A stretch of 64,000 bases of DNA from an uncultured Paracoccaceae bacterium (GCA_947492825.1 CANLNT010000001.1:1302001-1366000); one strand, 5' to 3'; positions 25,879 through 35,378 are shown, counted from the first letter of the stretch. Program-made: numbers and translations. Notes: generated by a model from the sequence alone, not told the origin.

Positions 25879-27048
25879 ATGGCATTGATGAGTTTTGCGA
25901 CCACACCGACCTTTTACCGTGTGGGTGAGATTGTAGATGGTTTTACGGGGGTGCACATTTTTGGCACCGGTATGACCTATGTGACGGACCCCACCACCGG
26001 GGCCGATGTACCGGTCACAGGCACGGTAACCTCCATGCGGTTCTATCTTGACGGGATCGCCGTTGTCGCGATGCGGGATTTGCCAGTGACGAGTATCCCG
26101 CTTCTGGCCGCGGACCTTGGTGACATTTTGGCCGTGCTGGACAGTGGCGACCCCGCGGATGCATTTGATGCGGTCTTTGAAGCCTTCGAAGGGGCGACAT
26201 TTGTCGACCTGGCATTGGGTAATTTGACAGGCTCTGATTCAAGCGATGATATCTTGCAGGCGCGGGCCAGCGGCGGTGACCTTTTTGGCGAAGGCGGCGA
26301 TGATGAGCTGCGCGGGAGCGCAGGTGAAGACGGTTTGTTCGGCGGTGCGGGCAATGACGCGCTTTTCGGCGGTGCCAATGGTGACTTTATGTCCGGCGAG
26401 GAAGGTGACGATCTGATCAATGCCGGGTCCGGCAACGATTTTGTGTTCTTTCTGGAAGGCGAAGATGAAGTTCGCGCAGGCGCGGGTGATGACGTTGTGT
26501 TTGCCGGTGATATCTTTTCCTCGTCCTTTGGGGCGACGGGCGACGATATTGTCTTTGGCGGCTCTGGCAATGATGAGCTGTACATGTCTGATGGCGACGA
26601 CCGGATATTTGGTGGCGCGAACGATGATTCCATCTACACCGGTAGTGGCCGCGACGTGGTGCGCGGTGGATCAGGCAATGATGAGATTCTCTTTGGCACC
26701 GGCCAGAACCAGATTTTTGGTGGTTCGGGCGAGGACGTCTTTCTCTTTGAAGGGGCCGAAATTTTCGAAGGCGGCTCTGTGGTACGTAACGCCGGCGATA
26801 TCTCGACGATCCGAGATTTTGATGCCGGTGACGACATCATCGTGCAGTCTTCGATTGGGGTAGGCTTAGGCGGTCCTTCGGATGCTACGGCAGAGCTGGC
26901 GGCTTTTCTGGCACAGGCGAGCGAAGTGGGCGATGATGTCTTGTGGACCGATGCGGTCAGCGGTCAGCGGGTTCTGATCAAGGATCTGGAACTGTCAGAC
27001 CTGAGCATTGACAACTTTGCCTATGGCGCACCGCTGGTGGCGCTCTGA
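25879..27048 (+). CDS. RTX-type calcium-binding secreted protein
   Basis: 389 residues. There is no signal peptide; the first ~125 residues are an uncharacterised N-terminal region, and residues ~130-300 contain many GGxGxDxL/F-type nonapeptides (GGAGNDALFGG, GGSGNDELY) of a Ca2+-bound beta-roll. The C-terminal ~70 residues (IRDFDAGDDI then LSIDNFAYG) resemble the secretion tail of type I substrates. Likely exported by a type I system encoded elsewhere. It has a strong terminator after it and no Hint domain, unlike the RTX protein at 815-2008. Confidence 0.87.
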   Translation: MALMSFATTPTFYRVGEIVDGFTGVHIFGTGMTYVTDPTTGADVPVTGTVTSMRFYLDGIAVVAMRDLPVTSIPLLAADLGDILAVLDSGDPADAFDAVFEAFEGATFVDLALGNLTGSDSSDDILQARASGGDLFGEGGDDELRGSAGEDGLFGGAGNDALFGGANGDFMSGEEGDDLINAGSGNDFVFFLEGEDEVRAGAGDDVVFAGDIFSSSFGATGDDIVFGGSGNDELYMSDGDDRIFGGANDDSIYTGSGRDVVRGGSGNDEILFGTGQNQIFGGSGEDVFLFEGAEIFEGGSVVRNAGDISTIRDFDAGDDIIVQSSIGVGLGGPSDATAELAAFLAQASEVGDDVLWTDAVSGQRVLIKDLELSDLSIDNFAYGAPLVAL

Positions 27049-27055
27049 TCTGAAC

Positions 27056-27080
27056 GGGGGCGGTGCGACCGCCCCCTTTT
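27056..27080 (+). terminator. Intrinsic terminator after the RTX gene
   Basis: GGGGGCGGT and ACCGCCCCC form a perfect 9-bp stem with a GCG loop followed by TTTT, 8 bp after the stop codon. Confidence 0.8.
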
Positions 27081-27160
27081 CCTGACGCCATTTTCGCAAA
27101 GGGGCATGTTCTTTCGCAGTTGCAGCATTATACTGTTGAGAAAGCGCAAGGAGCATGGCC

Positions 27161-27934
27161 ATGACATTTGCAGGCAAAACGGCAGTTATCACCGGATCAA
27201 ACTCTGGCATCGGGCTGGGCATCGCGCGGGAACTGGCCCGTGCGGGCGCGGACGTGGTGTTGAATTCCTATACGGACCGGGACGAGGATCACGCCTTGGC
27301 AGCGGAGATCGCATCTGAATTCGGAGTGAAGGCGACATATGTCGGGGCGGATATGTCCAAGGGCCAGGACTGCCGCCGGTTGATTGCCGAGGCAGGGCGC
27401 TGCGATATTCTTGTGAACAACGCTGGCATTCAACATGTTGCAGCGGTGCAGGATTTTCCCAGCGACAAATGGGATGCGATCATTGCGATCAACATGTCCT
27501 CGGCTTTTCACACCACGGCCGCCGCGATCACTGCGATGCGCGAGAACGGCTGGGGCCGGATTATCAATATCGCAAGCGCGCATGGGTTGCGTGCCAGCCC
27601 CTTCAAATCGGCCTATGTCACGGCCAAACACGGGGTTGTTGGCATGACCAAGGTCATTGCACTTGAGACCGCCAAGGAACCAATCACCGCCAATGCGATT
27701 TGTCCGGGCTATGTGCTGACCCCGCTGGTCGAGGCGCAGATCCCGGCCACGGCCAAGGAGTACGGCATCTCGGAGGATGAGGCGATTGAGAAGGTGATCC
27801 TGGCCAAACAGCCGTCCAAGGATTTTGTCACGGTCGCGCAATTGGCGGGTATCGTTACCTTTTTGTGCTCGGACGCGGCAGCACAGATCACCGGCACGGC
27901 GATAGCCGCGGATGGTGGCTGGACCGCACAATGA
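27161..27934 (+). CDS. bdhA: 3-hydroxybutyrate dehydrogenase (SDR family)
   Basis: 257 residues. SDR signatures: cofactor loop ITGSNSGIGLG, NNAGIQHV, catalytic serine in NIASAHG and YVTAK. The IQHV and downstream segments fit D-beta-hydroxybutyrate dehydrogenase, which interconverts 3-hydroxybutyrate and acetoacetate with NAD in PHB and ketone-body metabolism. The ATG at 27161 is 7 bp after AAGGAG; the ATG at 27155 is too close to it. A patatin-like hydrolase follows, probably co-transcribed. Confidence 0.9.
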   Translation: MTFAGKTAVITGSNSGIGLGIARELARAGADVVLNSYTDRDEDHALAAEIASEFGVKATYVGADMSKGQDCRRLIAEAGRCDILVNNAGIQHVAAVQDFPSDKWDAIIAINMSSAFHTTAAAITAMRENGWGRIINIASAHGLRASPFKSAYVTAKHGVVGMTKVIALETAKEPITANAICPGYVLTPLVEAQIPATAKEYGISEDEAIEKVILAKQPSKDFVTVAQLAGIVTFLCSDAAAQITGTAIAADGGWTAQ

Positions 27935-28040
27935 CAAAGCGACAGGGGACCAACCCCTTCGTCAGTGTCTCTGGGACCAAGTGCGAGGCAATGGACAAAG
28001 CCCTCGAGGTATTTCCGGCCAGAAGAAACAGGGGACCGCA

Positions 28041-29075
28041 GTGGTGAAACGGATCAATCTGGCCTTGCAAGGTGGCGGCGCACACGGGGCGTTCACCTGG
28101 GGCGTGCTGGATCGGCTTTTGCAGGACGAAGAGATCGAGATCGCTGCGATTTCAGGTACTTCGGCAGGGGCATTGAATGCAGCGGCGCTGAAGGCAGGGA
28201 TGATTGAAGATGGTCGTGCGGGTGCGCGCGCCAATCTGGACTGGCTGTGGGGGCAGGTGGGTGCGATCACCGATGAGGGGCTGTCGGCCTGGGTCGGGGC
28301 CTGGGGTGCAACGGCGCCGTTCTGGGCCAAGGCGATGGAATATTCGCTGCCGTATCAGGGGTTTGACCTGACGACGCGACTGTTTTCACCTTACGTCTAC
28401 GGGCCGCTGATGCAAAACCCGTTGCGGCGGATCGTGGATCAGTTCAGCTATGACAAGGTCTGCGCCAACGCCGGGCCGTTGATCCATATCTGTGCCACGA
28501 ATGTACGCAGCGGCAAGATCAGGGTGTTTCAGGGGGAAGAGATCTCGCCCGAGGTGATCCTTGCCTCGGCCTGCCTTCCGAGCCTGTTTCAGGCGGTGGA
28601 GTTTGTGGACCCCAAGACCGGCAAGGAAGAGGCGTTCTGGGATGGGGGTTACACCGGGAACCCGGCACTGTTTCCGCTGTTCGAACCAGCGCTGCCGGAT
28701 GACATTCTGATCGTGAATATCAACCCGCTGCACCGCGAGGACCTGCCGCGCGACAGTCAGGCGATTGCCAATCGGATCAATGAGATCAGTTTCAATTCGT
28801 CGCTGCTGCGCGAGCTGCGCGCGATTGATTTCGTCCGCCGGCTGATTGCGGATGGCAAGGTGCAGAAGGGCGCGATGAAGAATGTGCTGGTACATATGAT
28901 TGCCGACGATGACCTGATGAATGATCTGAATGTGGCGACCAAGACCATTCCCAATGCGGTTGTGCTGGGGCGACTGAAAGCAGCCGGGCAACAGGCAGCA
29001 GAGCAGTTTTTGGCCACACATAAGGGCGCGCTGAACAAGCGCAGCACTGTCGATCTGGAGGCGATGTTTGCCTGA
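28041..29075 (+). CDS. Patatin-like phospholipase/hydrolase
   Basis: 344 residues. The oxyanion glycine loop (LALQGGGAHGAF), the nucleophile elbow GTSAG and the catalytic Asp in WDGGYTGNP form a complete Ser-Asp dyad. There is no signal peptide, so it acts inside the cell. Start is a GTG at 28041, or the GTG directly after it, behind AGGGGA; longer readings overlap bdhA. It follows the 3-hydroxybutyrate dehydrogenase gene on the same strand, so a role in releasing hydroxyacids from polyhydroxybutyrate is possible, but a lipid ester hydrolase is equally consistent. Confidence 0.88.
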   Translation: MVKRINLALQGGGAHGAFTWGVLDRLLQDEEIEIAAISGTSAGALNAAALKAGMIEDGRAGARANLDWLWGQVGAITDEGLSAWVGAWGATAPFWAKAMEYSLPYQGFDLTTRLFSPYVYGPLMQNPLRRIVDQFSYDKVCANAGPLIHICATNVRSGKIRVFQGEEISPEVILASACLPSLFQAVEFVDPKTGKEEAFWDGGYTGNPALFPLFEPALPDDILIVNINPLHREDLPRDSQAIANRINEISFNSSLLRELRAIDFVRRLIADGKVQKGAMKNVLVHMIADDDLMNDLNVATKTIPNAVVLGRLKAAGQQAAEQFLATHKGALNKRSTVDLEAMFA

Positions 29076-29080
29076 ACTTT

Positions 29081-29680
29081 CTACAGGATAAGTTTCAGGG
29101 CCAGCGCCCACATCACCAGCCCAATGATCACATCAAGGATGCGCCATGACCGGGCCGATTGCATGATCGGTGTCAAAAGCCGCGCGCCATAGCCCAGCCC
29201 GAAGAAAAAGACGAAGGACGAGGTGACCGCGCCTGCGCCAAACGCAAGCTTGGCGTTCCCCAGATAGGCCGTTGAGATGGCACCGATCAGCGCCAGCGTG
29301 TCCAGATAGACATGCGGGTTCAGCCATGTGAAGGCGGCCCCGGTGGCAAGCGTCGCCCAGAGCCCTTTGGACTGGCCACCCATTTGCATGTCATAGGCAC
29401 CCAGCCACGCGGCGCGCAGGCGCAACGCGCCGTAGGCAAAGAGAAATGCAGCCCCACCCCAAGCCATGATCTGCGGCAGGCTGGGGTATTGCGCGACAAG
29501 CACACCAAAGCCCAGCACACCTGCGGTGATCAGGATCGCATCAGAGACAGCGCAAAGCAGGCACAGCCAGAACACGTGTTGTCGCATGAGACCTTGGCGC
29601 AACACAAAGGCGTTCTGCGCGCCGATGGCGAGGATCAGGGCAAAGGCGGTGGCAAACCCGGTCGCAGCGGCGCTAAGCAT
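29081..29680 (-). CDS. LysE/ArgO-type amino acid exporter
   Basis: 199 residues with six hydrophobic segments. AIGAQNAFVLRQGL in the first helix is the LysE family signature, and FTWLNPHVYLDT in the fourth is typical of ArgO/LysE members exporting basic amino acids. The ATG at 29680 is chosen over a TTG at 29719. It overlaps the DUF502 gene by 8 bp and is probably co-transcribed with it, although the functions look unrelated. Confidence 0.88.
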   Translation of the reverse strand: MLSAAATGFATAFALILAIGAQNAFVLRQGLMRQHVFWLCLLCAVSDAILITAGVLGFGVLVAQYPSLPQIMAWGGAAFLFAYGALRLRAAWLGAYDMQMGGQSKGLWATLATGAAFTWLNPHVYLDTLALIGAISTAYLGNAKLAFGAGAVTSSFVFFFGLGYGARLLTPIMQSARSWRILDVIIGLVMWALALKLIL

Positions 29681-30398
29681 CAGGTGGCGTGGTTGGGTCT
29701 TTGCCGTTTGGATAGACAAGGCCCGCAGAGATCACGAGTTTTGCCGCATCCTCGACCGTCATGTCGAGTTCGATCACGTCCTCGCGCGGCAGGAACAGCA
29801 AGAAGCCCGAGGTGGGGTTTGGTGTTGTGGGGAGGAAGACGGTGACAATCTCGCCATCGCCGGGCAGCTTGGCTTTGATTTCGCCTTTCGCGTTGGTCGA
29901 GATGAAGGCGATGGCCCAGATGCCTTTGCGCGGGTATTCGATCAGGCAGGCCTTATCAAAGGACGTGTCGCGCTGCGAAAACACGGTTTCGGCGATTTGC
30001 TTGACGCCATTGTAGATCGACCGGACGACGGGCATCCGGTCGACGATCCGTTCAGCCCACCGCAGAAAGCTGCGGCCGATCAGGCCCTTGCCCAGCCAAC
30101 CCACGACAACTGTGAAGATCAGGAAGATCACAACGCCGATGCCGCGCACGTTGACGTTGATCGGGTCCGCGCCTTCGGGCACCAGATAGCGGTTCACCAA
30201 TGCTTCGGGCTGGTAGTAGTCCGGCACAAAAGGCCAGACCCAGCTGTCGATCCAGCCGACAACGGTGTAGATCAGCCAGAAGGTCATCCCGATGGGGGCT
30301 ACGATGATCAGACCCGCCAGAAAGTTGCTGCGCAGTCGCGAAAACAGGCCCGGGCGGCGCAGGCGAGTGGTGTCCGGGTGATCAGGGTCGTTTTGCAT
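29673..30398 (-). CDS. DUF502 family membrane protein
   Basis: 241 residues. Two N-terminal membrane helices (residues ~28-50 and ~85-105) are followed by a cytoplasmic or periplasmic domain with the family's IVDRMPVVRSIYNGVKQ and GEIVTVFLPTTPNPTSGFLLF motifs. The function of DUF502 proteins is not established. It is the first gene of a two-gene unit with lysE. Confidence 0.88.
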   Translation of the reverse strand: MQNDPDHPDTTRLRRPGLFSRLRSNFLAGLIIVAPIGMTFWLIYTVVGWIDSWVWPFVPDYYQPEALVNRYLVPEGADPINVNVRGIGVVIFLIFTVVVGWLGKGLIGRSFLRWAERIVDRMPVVRSIYNGVKQIAETVFSQRDTSFDKACLIEYPRKGIWAIAFISTNAKGEIKAKLPGDGEIVTVFLPTTPNPTSGFLLFLPREDVIELDMTVEDAAKLVISAGLVYPNGKDPTTPPDA

Positions 30399-30468
30399 CG
30401 TGTCTTTCGCGCGAAATCCTGAAGCTCATGTAAGCGGCGCAACCCGCGGCCACAAGCTTTGACGTGGA

Positions 30469-31383
30469 TCAGCCGGTGTTGCGCACCATTTCGGCAGCAA
30501 TTGCGGCGCCAAGACGTGCATTGTTCAACACAAGCGCAATGTTGGATTGCAAGGAACGGCCTTCGGTGAGGTAAAATATCCGATCCAGCAGGAAGGGCGT
30601 GACCGATTTTGCGCTGATCCCTTGCGCGTCTGCTTCGGCCAGGGCCTTGGCGATGATCGGGGCGAGGGTCGCGGCGGGAATCTCGTCCGTTGCGGGGATC
30701 GGGTTGCAGACGAGTTGGCCGCCTGCAAGGCCCATCGCGGTGCGGGTTTGCTGCGCGCGCGCGATGGCAGCGGCGTCATCCATGCGCAGGGGGGCGGCCA
30801 CGTCAGAGCTGCGCGACCAGAAAGCGGGCAGCATGTCCTGACCGTAAGCGATGACTGGCACACCAAGGGTTTCGAGGACTTCGAAGGTTTTGGGCAGGTC
30901 CAGAATGGCCTTGGCCCCGGCAGCCACCACGGTCACCGGTGTTTGCGCCAGTTCCTGCAGGTCCGCAGAGATGTCAAAGCTGTGCTCGGCCCCGCGATGG
31001 ACGCCGCCAATGCCGCCGGTGGCGAAGACGGTGATACCGGCCAGATCGGCGGCGATCATTGTGGCGGCCACGGTTGTGGCCCCGGTGCCGCCTTGGGCGA
31101 TGCAGGCGGCCATGTCGGCGCGGCTGAGTTTGGCGACATTCTGTGCCGTGGCCAATGCGTCCAGCTGCGCAGGTTCCAGCCCGATGTGCAATTGCCCGTC
31201 CAGCACGGCGATGGTGGCCGGGGTGGCACCGTGGGCACGCACCTCTGCCTCGACCAGCTTGGCGGTTTCGACGTTCTGCGGGTAGGGCATCCCGTGGGTG
31301 ATGATCGTGCTTTCAAGGGCGACGATGGGGGTGCCTGCGGCACGGGCGGCGGCGACTTCAGCGCTATAAGTAAGGGGGATCAA
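30469..31383 (-). CDS. psuG: Pseudouridine-5'-phosphate glycosidase
   Basis: 304 residues. ALESTIITHGMPYPQN near the N-terminus is the family signature with the active-site glutamate, and GGTGATTVAATM, FATGGIGGVHRG and the NIALV region near the end complete the fold. It cleaves the C-glycosidic bond of pseudouridine 5'-phosphate to uracil and ribose 5-phosphate in a Mn2+-dependent reaction. Its ATG overlaps the stop of the PfkB-family kinase gene by 4 bp, so kinase and glycosidase form one coupled operon. Confidence 0.95.
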   Translation of the reverse strand: MIPLTYSAEVAAARAAGTPIVALESTIITHGMPYPQNVETAKLVEAEVRAHGATPATIAVLDGQLHIGLEPAQLDALATAQNVAKLSRADMAACIAQGGTGATTVAATMIAADLAGITVFATGGIGGVHRGAEHSFDISADLQELAQTPVTVVAAGAKAILDLPKTFEVLETLGVPVIAYGQDMLPAFWSRSSDVAAPLRMDDAAAIARAQQTRTAMGLAGGQLVCNPIPATDEIPAATLAPIIAKALAEADAQGISAKSVTPFLLDRIFYLTEGRSLQSNIALVLNNARLGAAIAAEMVRNTG

Positions 31384-32273
31384 AGGGGGGTCTCTCCGGA
31401 AACGTAGGTGGCGGCGGCTTGTAGCGCGCGGTGAAGGGCAGATGCGCGGTCATGGCCCTGCGCCTCTGACGCGATGTGGGCGGCCATGAAAGTGTCGCCC
31501 GCGCCGGTGACGCGGGTCACAAGGACGTCGGGCGGTGTCTGTGTGATGATGTCGCCTGCGGTCCCTTCGGAAGCGGATTTCCCACCATCCGTGACCAGCA
31601 CCCGATGCGCGCCGCGGTCCATCAGGCCAGCTGCGGCACTTGTGGAAGTGTCAAAGGTGGTTTGGCAGAGCAGCACCGCCTCTTCGAGGTTCACATAGAG
31701 CGTGGTGGCCGGGCGGTTCATCAGGGTCAGCAGGCGTTCGGCCTTGCCCGGTGAGGCAGGCGCGACGCGCAAGTCGCAGCCTTCAAAAAGCGGAGAGGTG
31801 GCAATGGTTTGCAGCACATCCACGGTCAGGTTGCCGTCAAGGGCGATGGGGCCTGGAAAGGGTTCACCTTCACGCGCGATGGCCCCATTGCGCAGGGGTT
31901 GCAGGATGCGCAGGCCTGCCGCCTCGAGCGAGTGGGCATCTGCGATGGCGGCGATCAGCCCGTTGGCCCCCTCGATGGCCATGTAAACGTCGGTGGGCAA
32001 GTCTTCAGAGCGATAGATATGATCGCAGATCAGGCCCATGCGGCGCGCCTCTGTCATCAGTTCTTCGCCTTCGGCATCGCGGCCAATGGCCGTCAGCAGG
32101 GCGGGTTTCATGCCAAAGCGGTGCAGTGTCATGGCGATGTTCATCGCCACGCCGCCGGGCAGGCGGGTGATCCGGCCCGGCACGTCAGAACCCACGCGCA
32201 TATGGCTGGCCGAACGCCCGATCACGTCCCACAGGACCGAACCGATGCAGAGGATATCAGGTTGTTGCGTCAT
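31380..32273 (-). CDS. psuK: Pseudouridine kinase (PfkB family)
   Basis: 297 residues of the ribokinase/PfkB family. The N-terminal glycine motif is PGGVAMNIAMTL and the C-terminal signature is VTGAGDTFMAAH, with the catalytic Asp. Its coupling to psuG by a 4-bp overlap assigns it to phosphorylation of pseudouridine. The ATG at 32273 (MTQQPDILCIG) matches the family start. The two genes allow reuse of pseudouridine from RNA turnover. Confidence 0.9.
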   Translation of the reverse strand: MTQQPDILCIGSVLWDVIGRSASHMRVGSDVPGRITRLPGGVAMNIAMTLHRFGMKPALLTAIGRDAEGEELMTEARRMGLICDHIYRSEDLPTDVYMAIEGANGLIAAIADAHSLEAAGLRILQPLRNGAIAREGEPFPGPIALDGNLTVDVLQTIATSPLFEGCDLRVAPASPGKAERLLTLMNRPATTLYVNLEEAVLLCQTTFDTSTSAAAGLMDRGAHRVLVTDGGKSASEGTAGDIITQTPPDVLVTRVTGAGDTFMAAHIASEAQGHDRASALHRALQAAATYVSGETPL

Positions 32274-32325
32274 GTCCCCGGTTTGCAGGAGCCAAAGGCG
32301 GTCTGCAAGAGGTTGGTTGCGGGTC

Positions 32326-33126
32326 TTAGCCCGGCACACCCCAGGTCAGGTTGGCCCACAGCGTTTCCCAGACCGCGCGGGTATCCGCCGCAACAGAGGC
32401 GTTAGGTTCGCGCAGCACCACGGCATCGGCCATGTAACTGTGACCGGGTTTGACGGGCACGGTGGCGATGCCTTGGGCATCGGTGCGCACCAGAAAGATG
32501 TTCACGGCGCCGCTGGCCGATTTCTCGAATATCTCGATCTGTTCATTGGCCCGCACGTCCTGACGGTAGAAAAGTTGCAACCGCATCCCTGACGACAGGT
32601 CATCGGTATAGGGGTTGGTCAGGGCCACGATTTCGGTTTCCAATCCGGTGCGCACATCGCTGCCCGCGGCATCACCGACGCCGATCAGGGATTTGGAATA
32701 GCGGGAATAGACTTCGATGAAATTCGCCTCTGGCAGTCCGCGGGCGCGGTGCCGGGTCAGCACATCACCCAGATCCTTGTGATCGACGAAATTCTGAAAT
32801 TTCTCCCAGGTTTCATAGTCCACCGTGGCGTTGCGGGATTGGTAGGCGATCACATGCAGACCTTCAGGCGTAGCAGGTGCATCAAGGGCGGGCGTATCGC
32901 CGGGGCGGCCTGACACATTGGCGACCTTACCACCGGCAAAATCCACAAAGTGCGCGAACCGCTGCGGGAGATAGGGTTGCCGGTTGCCCGCAAATTCCTG
33001 CCCATTGACAACATCGGCAATCATTCTACCGTCCGGCGCAACTTGATAGGCTTGCGGTTCGATCCAAAATTCGTGCGCCACGAGCGGTGTAGAAAGCAGT
33101 GCAAAAACAATGGCGAACAGACGCAT
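32326..33126 (-). CDS. Periplasmic DUF4198-type protein
   Basis: 266 residues with a signal peptide (MRLFAIVFALLSTPLVAHEFW). The HEFWIEP start of the mature protein and later SYMADAVVL match DUF4198 proteins, often linked to nickel/cobalt handling. The ATG at 33126 has AAGGAA 7 bp upstream. It is divergent from a HupE/UreJ gene whose likely start codon overlaps its own, strengthening a metal-uptake interpretation, though no metal has been shown. Confidence 0.8.
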   Translation of the reverse strand: MRLFAIVFALLSTPLVAHEFWIEPQAYQVAPDGRMIADVVNGQEFAGNRQPYLPQRFAHFVDFAGGKVANVSGRPGDTPALDAPATPEGLHVIAYQSRNATVDYETWEKFQNFVDHKDLGDVLTRHRARGLPEANFIEVYSRYSKSLIGVGDAAGSDVRTGLETEIVALTNPYTDDLSSGMRLQLFYRQDVRANEQIEIFEKSASGAVNIFLVRTDAQGIATVPVKPGHSYMADAVVLREPNASVAADTRAVWETLWANLTWGVPG

Positions 33127-34459
33127 GAGATTTTCCTTTTTGTTAGCTTCAAGGGTGGCACTGGCATGGGTAATGTCAAGCGCGATGCTGGTCTGGATCA
33201 CGCTGGCGTCATCTGCGCAGGCCCACGAGGTGCTGCCGACGATTGCCGATATGCGCAAAGAAGGCGACAGCCTCGTTTTTGACATGCGCCTGTCGATGGA
33301 GAGCTTCATTGCCGGGATCGATCAGGACAGCGTGCTGGATACGGATGCGACACCGCAAGCGGCCGATTATGACAGGCTGCGGGCGTTGGAACCCGCCGCG
33401 TTAGAGGCCGCATTTGCAGCGTTCTGGCCGCAGATGGCCGCACGAATCAGTGTGACCGCTGATGATGTCCCGCTTGATCTAACGTTGGTCGAGGCACTTG
33501 CCGGGGATGTGGGCGATGTGGATCTGGCGCGCGCCTCAGCCATTCGGGTGGCCGCTGCATTGCCGCAAGGGGCCGAGACGGTGTCTTTTGCATGGGACCG
33601 CAGCTTTGGCACCATGGTGTTGCGGCAGGTTGATGTACCTGCACCCTATGACGGTTACTTGCAATCGGGTGCGGCCACTGGGCCGATCCCGTTGGCGGGC
33701 GGCGCGCAGTCGGGGCCGATGCAGACCTTTGTCAACTATATCCCTGTTGGCTTTGATCATATCGTGCCACTTGGGCTGGATCATATCCTGTTTGTGCTGG
33801 GGCTGTTTTTCCTGTCCACACGCATGGGGCCACTGCTGTGGCAGGTCAGTGCCTTTACGCTGGCGCATACGATCACGTTGGCGCTGGCGGCGTTGGGTTA
33901 TGTCACCGTTCCGGGCAGCATTGTTGAGCCGCTGATCGCATTGTCGATTGTCTATGTTGCGGTTGAAAACCTGTTCACGGACGGTTTGTCACGCTGGCGA
34001 CCGTTCATTATCTTTGGATTTGGTCTGCTACACGGGCTTGGCTTTGCCTCTGTCCTTGCAGAGTTCGGATTGCCGGAGGGGACGTTTGTGCCGGCGCTGA
34101 TCGGGTTCAACATCGGTGTTGAAATCGGTCAGTTGGCGGTGATCGGCGTGGCCTATGTCTGTGTGATGAAGGCAATTGATCATAGCGATGCCGGAACTGA
34201 GAGCCGCACGGCGGCTGCGATTTATCTGGCGCTGATGGTGGCTGTGATCGCACTGATCATCCCGATCTCTGGCATGGCGCCCGATCTGGTGGCGGCCATG
34301 GTGCCATTGATCGCAACGGTTGCCATTTTGTTGGGGCTGTCGGCGGCATCGGTTGTGGTTGGCCGCTTTGACAGTTATCGCCAAATGGTGGCGATGCCGG
34401 GGTCGATCCTGATCGCTGTTGTAGCGGCTTATTGGTGTGTTGAGCGCGTTTTCCTGTGA
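33125..34459 (+). CDS. HupE/UreJ family membrane protein
   Basis: About 444 residues. A long N-terminal signal-like segment ends at SSAQAHEV, an extracytoplasmic domain of ~170 residues follows, then six membrane helices containing GFDHIVPLGLDHILFVLG, the His/Asp motif of HupE/UreJ nickel (or cobalt) permeases. The start is uncertain: ATG at 33110, 33125 or 33173 are all in frame and none has a good ribosome-binding site; 33125 gives a basic n-region. Divergent from DUF4198, so a two-part divalent-metal uptake unit is plausible. Confidence 0.82.
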   Translation: MRFSFLLASRVALAWVMSSAMLVWITLASSAQAHEVLPTIADMRKEGDSLVFDMRLSMESFIAGIDQDSVLDTDATPQAADYDRLRALEPAALEAAFAAFWPQMAARISVTADDVPLDLTLVEALAGDVGDVDLARASAIRVAAALPQGAETVSFAWDRSFGTMVLRQVDVPAPYDGYLQSGAATGPIPLAGGAQSGPMQTFVNYIPVGFDHIVPLGLDHILFVLGLFFLSTRMGPLLWQVSAFTLAHTITLALAALGYVTVPGSIVEPLIALSIVYVAVENLFTDGLSRWRPFIIFGFGLLHGLGFASVLAEFGLPEGTFVPALIGFNIGVEIGQLAVIGVAYVCVMKAIDHSDAGTESRTAAAIYLALMVAVIALIIPISGMAPDLVAAMVPLIATVAILLGLSAASVVVGRFDSYRQMVAMPGSILIAVVAAYWCVERVFL

Positions 34460-34561
34460 ACGTGCGCCAGACCGTAAGTCCGAAAAGGCTGGAATTCCTT
34501 ACCTTGTGAAAGCGCTTTGGTCGGCCAATATCGGAGGCGGGACGTTGTAAGGGAGCTGACA

Positions 34562-35128
34562 ATGACCATTTGTCTGCGACCAGCGACACGCGCTGACGCA
34601 CAGGACATCGCCGCATTTGCGGATGTCTCAAGCGATGGGCTGATTTCAACCTTGTGGGCACGCAAGACAGATCTCAGCCAGTCGCCCTTGGAATACGGCT
34701 GTGCGCAGGTGTCACAGGATGAGGGCAGCCTGTCCTGGCGACATGCGACGTTGGCCGTTGACGGCGACCGTGTGGTGGGTGTGGTGATGACCGACCAGCT
34801 GGCCCATCATCCCGCCGAGATCACAAGCGAAACCCATCCCATCTTGCGTCCGTTGATCCGGTTGGAGAACGAGGCGCGGGATACCCGGACCATCTCTGCC
34901 CTCGCCGTCATGCCCGATGTGCGGCGACAAGGTGTTGCCCGCGCCCTGCTTGGCGCTGCTGAAGACGGCGTCGGGGCTGCGGGTATGTCAGTGATCCTGG
35001 CCGATCAGAATGCTTCTGCGCTGCAGTTTTTTGCCCGGCAGGGCTATGAAACACGGGCGACCCTGCCGATGGTAAAGGCGGATTGGGAAACCCAAAGCAG
35101 TGCGTGGAACTTGCTGCGCAAGCCCTGA
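34562..35128 (+). CDS. GNAT family N-acetyltransferase
   Basis: 188 residues. The acetyl-CoA loop is visible as VMPDVRRQGVARALL, with the preceding strand ISALAV and a downstream NASALQFFARQGY, all typical of GNAT. The ATG at 34562 follows AAGGGAG with 7-bp spacing. The acceptor is unknown. It stands between HupE/UreJ and rpsB with separate signals on both sides. Confidence 0.86.
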   Translation: MTICLRPATRADAQDIAAFADVSSDGLISTLWARKTDLSQSPLEYGCAQVSQDEGSLSWRHATLAVDGDRVVGVVMTDQLAHHPAEITSETHPILRPLIRLENEARDTRTISALAVMPDVRRQGVARALLGAAEDGVGAAGMSVILADQNASALQFFARQGYETRATLPMVKADWETQSSAWNLLRKP

Positions 35129-35231
35129 TGCGGCTTTGCAGCCGTGCCTCGCATAAATTGGGGAGAGTTTCCCTGCCGCGTGGTCAAACGGACCCGCCCT
35201 CGCGTGCTTGTTTTTCCTGACGTTTCTGCGC

Positions 35232-35260
35232 TTGCCAAGTCCTATTGGCCGGTCTATACG
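35232..35260 (+). promoter_or_regulatory. Probable rpsB-tsf promoter
   Basis: TTGCCA (35232-35237) and TATACG (35255-35260) are 17 bp apart, about 110 bp upstream of rpsB. The resulting ~115-nt leader is long enough for ribosomal-protein feedback control, but I could not assign a known leader structure. Confidence 0.5.
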
Positions 35261-35378
35261 GCGCGCACTTAATCCCACAGGCGGGGGCGGGTCAGAGGGG
35301 GAGACATCCCTGATGATCCACCGGTTGGGCCAATTGGTCTAATTCCCCGCTGAGGCTGAAACCGGAAAAGGAAAAGAC

